Shown here piece by piece: positions 56,549 through 64,000 of a stretch of DNA of 64,000 nucleotides. How positions within the stretch are numbered: the stretch's first letter is position 1; each line of letters starts with the position of its first letter. Under the pieces are notes generated by a model. It made no database searches and was not told the DNA's origin. It saw only the letters and a list, made by a program, of their open reading frames with translations. This DNA is from Apodemus sylvaticus (Eukaryota; Chordata; Mammalia; Rodentia; Muridae): positions 12,979,513 through 13,043,512 of the forward strand of contig NC_067492.1 of assembly GCF_947179515.1 (NCBI RefSeq), in the 5' to 3' direction. A program made the translations under genes and the position numbers.

Positions 56549-56750
56549 GCCCCTCTCTCTCCCCTCCCTCCCTCTATTCCCTCCCTCCCTCCTTCCCTCC
56601 CTCCCTCCCTCCCTCCCTCCCTCCCTCCCTCCCTCCCTCCCTCCCTCCCTCCCTCCCTCCCTTCCTTCCTTCCTTCCTTCCTTCCTTCCTTCCTTCCTTC
56701 CTTCCTTCCTTCCTTCCTTCCTTCCTTCCTTCCTCCTTCCCCCCTTCCTA
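56549..56750. repeat. (CTCC)n array switching to (CTTC)n
   Basis: Pyrimidine only from 56577 to 56749. CTCC tetranucleotides run to about 56660, then CTTC tetranucleotides to about 56732. The frames across it are repeat translations. Confidence 0.97.
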
Positions 56751-56854
56751 GTTTTGCCTATCTGTCTGTTAAGGTACAGTTACAGGAGTGAGCAAGTGTC
56801 TTGTTTGAACACTCTCAGCCCTATTCCCTGAGACAGTGTCTCTCGAGCTGGAAG

Positions 56855-57022
56855 CTTGCTGGTTTGTCTAGGCCAGCTTGTGGGCCCTATCTGTCTGCAT
56901 CTGCCCATGCTGGGGTTACAGATATGACAGCTGTATGGCTTTTTACGGGGTTTCAGAGACCCAAACTCAGGGCCTTGTGCTTGCAGAGCAAGCTTGATTC
57001 TCTGTTGAGCATCCCTGTAGCC
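56855..57022 (-). mobile_element. B1-ID / B4-type SINE, minus strand
   Basis: CCCATGCTGGGGTTACAGAT (reversed B1-like), CCAAACTCAGGGCCTTGTGC and GCAGAGCAAGCTTGATTCTC (reversed ID-like head). Diverged. Confidence 0.65.
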
Positions 57023-57309
57023 TCCACTGTGGAATTTAGAGCCTTACTGGGTTTGAGTCTTTCTCTGAATACTTCTTCCCCATATGCTCTTTGTAAGAAG
57101 CTTCATATCTATGTACCTAAGTTTTCTTGGCTATCAGATGGAAGTAGGGCGTTCTTGATAGTGGTGATTAAATAACCTAATGTACTATGTGTAATGTAAT
57201 GCACACAGTAGATACTCAGTGCATGTCAGTCATCAATTACTATGTCCGGAAAAGAGCTGGGCTGTCTTTTAGAGTTATGGTCTATATCATATTCACTTAT
57301 AAATGGCAC
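57023..57309. other. Unique sequence
   Basis: Nothing recognised. Confidence 0.5.
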
Positions 57310-57627
57310 CTTGTGCCTAGGAAGATGGCTCAGTTAGCATAGTGCTTACCACACATGCACATGAGGATCTGGATTCAGATCCCCAGAACCTATATTTTAA
57401 AAACCAAAACTAAAACCAAAAAGGCTTAAGATACTGATATATACTTGCAATCCTCGTGCTGGGAAGGCAGCGACAGGAAGATTACAGAAGCTCAATGGCT
57501 GGCCAAATCATTGAGCTTCAGGTCAGTGAGAGACCCTGCATCAGAAGATACAGTGAAAAAGGACAGAGGAGGGAGTCCAATAATGGTCCCTCGCCTCCAT
57601 ATGTGCACGCGCACATGCGCACGCGCG

Positions 57628-57667
<40 letters not shown>

Positions 57668-57672
57668 AATAA
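57310..57672 (+). mobile_element. B4-type composite SINE with CG/CA tail
   Basis: Head TGCCTAGGAAGATGGCTCAG, GATTCAGATCCCCAGAACC (B box region), B1-like GCAATCCTCGTGCTGGGAAG and GTCAGTGAGAGACCCTGCAT, and 3' part CCCTCGCCTCCATATGTGCA, followed by a CGCGCA/CA tail and ACAAATAAAGAG. Confidence 0.88.
57598..57667. repeat. 70-bp perfect alternating purine-pyrimidine tract
   Basis: CATATGTGCACGCGCACATG followed by CGCGCACG units and a CA run, without a break in alternation. Contains CG-rich segments favourable to Z-DNA. Confidence 0.95.
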
Positions 57673-58149
57673 AGAGTGCTGTTAGACCCAAGTGATTTAT
57701 CATATTGACATGAAAATATTGTCCTTAAAATATTGGGTGTTTCAGATGTATAATACCATGTTTCATTTAGTCATTTTCCAGAAGTGTTTATGGGGTGACT
57801 GCTCAGAGCCAGATGTTGAGTTGGGTACAGACACAAGTCAATGAGAGAAGTGGGAGAAAACAAATCAAAGCACAGATAATGTTGATAGACTCAGGAGAGT
57901 TCCCTGTGGAAGAGTGAATACCGTGGGATGCCACGGACACTGGGAGGAGGAACACTTGACAAAGGGTTACAGGGGTGCAAGGTCTCAGGAAACAGATGTT
58001 GGATGGATGGAGTCTGGCCATAGAACTCAGCTGGGAAGAAGGCAAGAGCAAAGCCAGAGGAGACTGAGTCATGCTTCCAATTCTTCCCCCAGAAGGATTT
58101 CCATTGCTCAGTGTCCCAGTGTGGTACTCTCATGTTTTATTCATAGGGG
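57673..58149. other. Unique sequence
   Basis: Nothing recognised. Confidence 0.5.
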
Positions 58150-58280
58150 TACACCCTGGAGTAAGGTCACAGTGAGGTGTTCAAAGGCCAGGTCATGGGT
58201 AGCCTTCACTGGGGACTGAACTGGGATCACCTGTAAGAGCAGTATGTACAGAATTGCTGCCTCATCTCTGGAGCCCTTGG
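58150..58280 (-). mobile_element. B3-type SINE fragment, minus strand
   Basis: GGGGACTGAACTGGGATCAC, CTGTAAGAGCAGTATGTACA and CTCATCTCTGGAGCCC at the head end. Diverged. Confidence 0.65.
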
Positions 58281-58371
58281 CTTTTTATATCTTATCCTCT
58301 AGTAAGCTGTCCATCAAGACATGAAAGAATGGATGCTTGTTCTTAAAGCTAGCTGCTCCGTCTCCTTCTCT

Positions 58372-58505
58372 TGCCCAGCTAGAGTTTCATGATGCAACTT
58401 GGGGTTGGGTCTAAACTCACCATGTAGTCCAGACTGACTTTGAACTCCTGATCCTCCTTATCCTCCCTGTGTGGGATTAAGGGTATGAGCCATTACACGC
58501 AGCTA
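58372..58505 (-). mobile_element. Old B1 SINE, minus strand
   Basis: CTAAACTCACCATGTAGTCC, GACTTTGAACTCCTGATCCT, GTGTGGGATTAAGGGTATGA and GCCATTACACGCAGCT. Confidence 0.82.
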
Positions 58506-59935
58506 TTTCTTTAATTTGTACACTTCGCTCAGGTTGTTCCCTTCCCTTTCCTGTTCTTTCTTTTCTCACCCCCACTGCTCTCTTACTCCCTAATGTATCC
58601 TCAAACACCACTTTTCTTACTGGGGACGTGAGACCAGCTTTATTTGAGTATCTTCTACCATGGGCACCTCTCCTCCATACCCAAGAGCTCCCATTATTTC
58701 ATCTCCTTGGAATAGAGCATCACATTCATTCCCTAGTACATCTGTTATCTCTGTACATAGCAAGCAAGATCTTATTAGTCATGTTAGGAAGGTAATGACA
58801 GGAGAGGCAGGAGGAAGGGTGGGGACTGTTGGAAGACCAGGGTCTCCAGGGCAGTCTTGGTAGTGAAGTGCTGGAACACGGTTTGAAATAATGAGAGAAA
58901 AGACTAAAGCATACAAAATAGTCCCCATGGGGAAGACATTAAAATCGACTAGGCCAGTTTTACTCTATGTTCTCAGTGACTGAATTGTTCAAATGCTCTT
59001 AAGCAGAGTACCACATCTAGCTTCCCATTTAGGAGGTCAACTGACCATCTAGTCATGTTCATCTTGAGGGGTCACTGGTAACAGAGATGGGAAAGATAGA
59101 AAAGGAGAGAAAGTGCAGGGGATTCTGTAATGAAGACTGACCTCACCCAAATCCCCTGTGCTCTGGGAACTCTTCCTGCTCTTTTGTCTATCCATATGGT
59201 TGGAAGGTGCAGGATTAGCATCTTATGACGACCATTACAAATGATCTCCAATATGGTGACAGAGAATAGGAAGAATTTAGTCATTTGTGGGTCTGGAGCT
59301 CAGAAGGTTTGAGTTAAGATGTCAGTAGGGGTCATGTCCCCTCCAGAGACTCTGGAGGAAGATCCTTCCTTGACTCTCCTCATCTGTGACAGCATCAGAT
59401 GTTCCTCGGCCTGAGGTTACATCACTCCAGCCTCCACCTCCACCTTCACATGCCCTTCTCCCTACATCTCTGTTCTCCTCACACTCACTCCACCTTCTCT
59501 CACTAGCACACCCAACACCGAAGTTAGGATTCACCCCAAATCCAAGATGATCTCATCTGGAGATTCTTAAGTGGTTACATGTGCGAGGATCCTTCTCTCA
59601 AACTAAGTCTTAATCACAATTTCCAAGGCTCAGGTCCCAGCCATATCTTTTAAAGGTCACTGTCTAATTTACCACAGCAGACCAAGGGTTGTAGAAGGGA
59701 ACACATAGAGTGTGTCTTTGCATGATACTTAGATGGGGCTGGGATTTATACAAAAGATGATATGACACCAGAGACTTGCTGCACCAAGATCCAAGTGGGG
59801 GAAGGGAGTAGGTGAAGAATAAATGGAGAATTCCCCCGAGTCACCCCAGGCTGGCAGGGGAGGCGGGGTGAGTTTGGTACCTACTGTGCTGTATTTTTGT
59901 TTGTTTGATTGATTATTTATTTGTTATTTACTATT
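58506..59935. other. 1.4 kb of unique sequence
   Basis: No repeat is firmly recognised. The 59550-59680 part faintly recalls an old LTR or LINE fragment. No exon is supported. Confidence 0.45.
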
Positions 59936-59939
59936 TATT

Positions 59940-60098
59940 TATTTTGTCTGCATGTGTCCATGTGCCATCAGGTTGCAGAGGACGACTTGCAGGTATTGTT
60001 TCTTTTCTTTCTCCCATGTGAGGGTCTGGGTATTGAACTCAGGCCCCCAGGCTTCACAGCAGGTGCCTCTCCCCACTGAACCATCCTGCTGGCCCCCT
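59940..60098 (-). mobile_element. B3-type SINE, minus strand
   Basis: CTGCATGTGTCCATGTGCCA, GGTTGCAGAGGACGACTTGC, GGTATTGAACTCAGGCCCCC (reversed B box) and CCACTGAACCATCCTGCTGG (reversed head). Confidence 0.85.
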
Positions 60099-60239
60099 GC
60101 ATTCCTATGATGTGGGCGGGGATGCTCCACTCCGTGCTCTCACGTGTTGTGAATTTCTGAAAAATTAAAACACGTTAAAAGAATACAACTGGGGCTACTC
60201 TGCTCCCCGAGGTGAACCGTTCATTCATCCCATTTTAAT
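60099..60239. other. Unique sequence
   Basis: Nothing recognised. Confidence 0.45.
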
Positions 60240-60530
60240 TTTGATTGAGAACCACCCACAATACGCCTGGAGTTTGCCAGTCTCTTCGCCAATGGAGGCC
60301 GAGAAACCCCACAGCTCTGTTTGTTTTCAATCTGTGCCAGGTCACTGTATATTACATGACAAGCCAGCCTAAAGATTTACTTTGTGTGAAGACACACGTG
60401 TCCCTGACAAGATTTTTGTCTCAGGACAAATGTTCTCTCGTGCCAGGAGAGTGGGAGAATCATGTCACTGTGTCCAAACTCTATGGGCTTGAAACCTGAC
60501 TAACCAGGATCTTGTTGGAAGGAAACAGTT
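60240..60530. promoter_or_regulatory. Candidate conserved non-coding element
   Basis: Repeat-free block with CATTTTAATTTTGATTGAG, CACTGTATATTACATGAC, GACAAATGTTCTCTCG and several CpG. It lacks a convincing coding frame. Inference from texture only. Confidence 0.32.
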
Positions 60531-60770
60531 TGTTTTTCTTAATCATCCTGATGTCACTTCCAAGTAGGCATGGATGACAGCTATCCCCTCCTGATTCCAT
60601 AAACTAACTGTCATAGGGAAAGATGGGCCTATTTAACCGCGGGAAGATGTTAGAACAGCTTAATTGTGTTGCTTCCATGACAGATGGCTGTTATCAGTGG
60701 AGAAGGGGAATGCAGAAGCCAAAGAAACACCAAATGCAGACAAAGACATATAGGTAAGTGTAATTTTGTA
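60531..60770. other. Unique sequence
   Basis: Nothing recognised. Confidence 0.45.
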
Positions 60771-60950
60771 GTATGTGTGTGTGTGTGTGTGTGTATGTGT
60801 GTATGTGTGTATGTGTATATGTTTATGTATGTGTCTATATGTATGTGTATGTGTGTGTTTATATATGTGTATGTGTGTGTATGTGTGTGTATATGTGTAT
60901 TTGAATGTGTATGTGTGTGTGCCCATGAGTGCATGTGTGTGCACACACAA
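60771..60950. repeat. 180-bp TG/TATG compound microsatellite
   Basis: TG and TATG units with occasional ATAT. Its long frames are repeat translations. Confidence 0.96.
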
Positions 60951-62197
60951 TCATGCATGTGCTTCTGTGTATGTATGCTTACTTTATTCCCCATTATGCT
61001 TCATTCCATCCTGAAGCATGTGGTAAAAATGATGTCAGCAGAAAGGCTCACTGTGTTATTTAAAATCCTATGGACACCACTCAAACTAGGTTGTTGACAG
61101 TTAAAAATGGCATATCTATTATTCATGCGGCCCCCTATGACAAAGGAGAGGCAGCTTGAACTTGGCTGGGGATGAGCAAACAGGATCATAATGGGATTTG
61201 TGAAGTGAACCTGGATTTAAATGTGTCCTGGGCCACTTCGGGCATCCATGCTGCAATTCCCCCAGGGTTAAAGAGCAACCACGTCAGGAATGCCCTGTTC
61301 AGACAGAAGTCCCTCTCCAGGAAGGTGCCTGGTCTGTCTGCCAAGTACCTTGGTTTCTTTCCCATCCTCTTCATTAGGAGTCTCTATTGTCTGGGCCTCA
61401 AATCCCAGTGGTACCAATGGCTAATCTTGAACCTGAAGTCAATTGTGTCTCCATCTCTTGCAAGGGCCACTATCATTTCTAATGCTCAAAAGGCTGTTGA
61501 GAATTTAATGATGGAATGCATATGATTTGTCCTATGTAAATCACTCAACAAGTCAGTTATGAGCTCCGTAGAGAGTAAAAAGATTCACTGGGCCTCCAAC
61601 CCCAAAGTCCTAAAACAGATCTTCCATGACCTGGGGCAGGGGAAGGGGGATGCAGAGTTTTCTCTGTGCTGGGACTGGATGCTTGAAGCCCAGTCACATA
61701 CGTTTGTTTTCTCTAGTGTACAGTGGAACCGAAATTCAAACCTCTGATTATATCTAGAGTTGAGCCTTGTTCGGAAAAAGTCAGTATGGCCCCCCTTCTT
61801 GAAGTTATTTTGCAGTGAAGAATTCCTGGCCTTCCTGGGCCCCCAGCCTCATGAAGATGGATGGCCTCTAGTTTAGCTATGGCTAAGAGCAGAGGCTGCC
61901 ATCTCTAGCTGTGTCCAGATCTTGGGTGTCTTTTTAGTTACTTGAAGAGTGCCACTTAGCAGCCCCACCCCCACTCCGGCTTAGCTTCCACCTGGATATG
62001 GGATGATGTGAGTGGAGGGTCTGTGGTTCCTGGGATATAAATCAGTCCACAGAAATAAATCTCAGGCATAGAGATGCAATTCCTCATGATCCAGTGACCC
62101 TAGAGAGCTGGGAACAGAGAATCCAGAGCACTGAGTCATGTTGTCTGACAGAGGCCAGGGTACGGAGACAAACTGCCAGGCTGTTGGCTAAGACGAG
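60951..62197. other. 1.2 kb of unique sequence
   Basis: The 117-codon plus frame at 61172-61525 has a protein-like mixed composition but no domain I recognise. It is not called as a gene. Confidence 0.45.
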
Positions 62198-62545
62198 TGT
62201 CTAAGTTAGGGTTTTATTGCTGAGGAACAGACACCATGACCAAGGCAACTCTTATAGGGACAATATTTAACTGAGACTGGCTTACAGGCTCAGAGGTTCA
62301 GTCCATTATCATCAAGGTGGGACCATGGCAGCATCCAGGCAGGCATGGTGTAGGCAGAGCTGAGAGTTCGACATCTTGTTCTCAAAAGCCGACAGGAGAA
62401 GACTGGTTTCCAGGCAGCTAGGATGAGGGTCTTAAAGCCCACGGCCACAGAGACACACTTCCTCCAACATGACCACACCTACTCCAACAAGGCCACACCT
62501 CCAAATAGGGCCACTCCCTGAGCCAAGCAAATACAAATCATCACA
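62198..62545 (-). mobile_element. ORR1-type MaLR LTR, minus strand
   Basis: Starts TGTCTAAGTTAGGGTTTTAT, then GACACCATGACCAAGGCAAC, GTTCAGTCCATTATCATCAA, CCAGGCAGCTAGGATGAGGG, CTACTCCAACAAGGCCACAC and GCCAAGCAAATACAAATCAT, with CA at the end. Near full-length with reversed TG...CA ends; solo LTR. Confidence 0.92.
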
Positions 62546-63184
62546 GTAGGGATAGGGAACTGACAGGTGGCTTGATTGGATCACCTGGGATGCAACCATA
62601 CTGGGAAAGGTCTCAGGCTGAGGACATTGGAATCCTGTGTATGTGCAGGACATATGTACAATTGAACGGGAGAAGTGCCCTAGAGGTAAGAGAGATGTGG
62701 GGGAGGGGACAATGCACATGAACTTATTCTTCTGGCCTTTGCCATTGTTTGTTTGTTTTGGTTGTTGTTGGATCAGGGGGTGCAGAGGAAGGCTCCTCTC
62801 CTTCTGCCTCCCCATTTCCTTCTCTTCTATTCTACCTTCTTCCATTTCCTTTGAGTTTCCTTCCCCTCCCCTTACTCTGTCCTAAGATGGCGTGAGCTCA
62901 CTTGTACTACTGGACTCTGCACGGGCCACAGAGTGGTCAACAGTGATTCCCAAAGACAGAAAGAGGCCACAGGCCTGCCTACCCTAAAGCAACATGGCCG
63001 GCACTGATGTCCTCTCTGAGCCTGTGCTGCCTGTCTTTAGAGGTGAACCAACTCCAAGAATGAAGCATATGGTATCAGCTCAAGAAAAGCACTGGCTTTG
63101 GGTAGGGCTTCCCTTTCCTTCCTGACTGAGGGTTTCATCCCTTGCGGTCCTCCGGCTTCATTAACCCTGAACTCTTGGGTTCCT
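62546..63184. other. Unique sequence with a CT-rich patch
   Basis: CT-rich at 62795-62880. Nothing else is recognised. Confidence 0.5.
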
Positions 63185-63440
63185 TTCCGGGCAGCTTAAA
63201 ACTTAATGACCTTTATTCGTGGAGTCCTCCCCACCTCCCCCGCAAAAAAGGCTCTGTTGTAAATTCCACATCTCAGAAATGGAGGTATGAATGCCAATCT
63301 GGGTGGCTGCATAATATTTATTATTTTAATTAAAGAAAATGAATAGTGACATTTATTATGTCGCAAGTTACTTAATGGCAACAAATGACAAAAAAAAAAT
63401 ACTCTTTTATGAGCAAACTTCGGAACATCCCTCCAGACGT
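63185..63440. promoter_or_regulatory. Candidate conserved non-coding element
   Basis: Repeat-free with AACTTAATGACCTTTATTCG, ATTTATTATTTTAATTAAAG and GTCGCAAGTTACTTAATGGC. Inference from texture only. Confidence 0.35.
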
Positions 63441-63601
63441 GAGTGGTGCTGGCGATCCAGGCACAGTTTGGAGAAGGCTGGTTTTGTAAGATACTTTGTG
63501 GGGCAGCAGTGGCTACATGGAGGACACTACAGAGCTCACTGCTCAGACTACATGCCTCTCCTTTCTCTGTTCCTAGGCACTGAGGGACAACTGCTAGAGT
63601 T

Positions 63602-63604
<3 letters not shown>
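63441..63604. other. Unique sequence
   Basis: Nothing recognised. Confidence 0.45.
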
Positions 63605-63648
<44 letters not shown>

Positions 63649-63815
63649 TATGTATACCTATACCTATCTCTATCTCCATCTCTATCTATAATGCATGTAT
63701 GTGCTTATATGAACACGTGTGTATAACTGTATGGGCAAATATGTGTATGTATATATGTATGTATATGCTAGCATGTGCTCATATATGTGCAGGTGCACAT
63801 GCATATGTGTGGAGG
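63605..63815. repeat. (TG)n, TATC and TATG compound microsatellite
   Basis: TG run 63606-63644, then CTATCTC units to about 63690, then TATG/TGTG units to about 63810. Confidence 0.93.
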
Positions 63816-64000
63816 TCAGAGGTCATTGTTGAGTATCTTGTTCAATAGTTTTGCACCTTGTTTTTTGAGACAGGGTGTCTTACTGAATCCAGAACTCACC
63901 AATCCAGCTAGTCTGGCTGCCCAGCAAACCCTCAGGATCCATCTGTCTTGCCTGCCCAGAACTAGGGTTATAAGAATATTGCCTTAGTGTCTGTCATTTA
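63805..64000 (-). mobile_element. B4-type composite SINE, minus strand, cut by window end
   Basis: GTGGAGGTCAGAGGTCATTG, TTTTGAGACAGGGTGTCTTA, CCAATCCAGCTAGTCTGGCT and GCCCAGCAAACCCTCAGGAT. The tRNA-like head would lie past the right edge. Confidence 0.85.

Noticed and set aside
59550..59690. Possible old LTR or LINE fragment
   Set aside because: Faint resemblance only, without ordered matching blocks.
61172..61525. 117-codon plus-strand frame of mixed composition
   Set aside because: No recognisable family, and no exon signals that I trust. Left as unique sequence.
1..64000. A previously undescribed multi-gene system
   Set aside because: No coding genes are supported anywhere in the window. 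The content is explained by rodent transposons, simple repeats and unique non-coding DNA.

Overview
The window is nuclear DNA of a murine rodent, most likely mouse. The evidence is the repeat set: B1, B2, B3/B4-type SINEs, truncated rodent L1 3' ends, and many MT/ORR1-type MaLR LTRs, together with very abundant and long microsatellites. Rat is not excluded, because these families predate the split and I could not align to a genome. I recognise no protein-coding exon, no tRNA or rRNA gene, no CpG island and no bacterial or viral gene. Almost all reading frames of 60-130 codons look like chance or repeat shadows. The very long ones, at 31.0-32.3 kb and 49.8-50.3 kb, are translations of triplet and hexamer repeats.

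Layout. 0-5 kb is mostly unique, with one SINE and a TC/TG microsatellite. 5.2-5.85 kb is a 5'-truncated L1 with a visible target-site duplication (TSD). 6.3-17.3 kb mixes MaLR LTRs, a B2, a hAT (URR1-like) element and a 166-bp inverted duplication at 11.75/12.67 kb. 17.3-22.5 kb is largely unique, with SINEs and a composite minisatellite at 21.3 kb, and ends in an AT-rich unique block at 22.0-22.45 kb that looks like a conserved enhancer. 22.6-25.4 kb is dense in transposons: two MTD-type LTRs, another LTR, a B4-type SINE and a 180-bp CA array. 26.4-30.9 kb holds several old L1 3' ends, one interrupted by a B2. 31.18-32.19 kb is a 1-kb polypyrimidine tract. 33-49 kb is unique sequence with LTRs, SINEs and a 100-bp tandem duplication. 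49.9-50.2 kb is a TTC array of about 53 copies. 54.9-55.3 kb, 56.6-56.75 kb and 57.6 kb hold further long simple repeats. The right end has an ORR1-type LTR and a SINE cut by the window edge.

Nothing here forms a gene system. The parts most likely to be functional are several repeat-free, AT-rich blocks (about 7.4, 14.3, 22.0, 25.6, 48.0, 54.4, 60.3 and 63.2 kb). They have the look of conserved non-coding elements in a gene desert or large intron, but conservation was not tested. The most unusual structures are the 1-kb polypyrimidine tract and the young inverted duplication. I did not find evidence for a previously undescribed biological system. Repeat family names are from memory of consensus sequences, so class-level calls are firmer than subfamily names.
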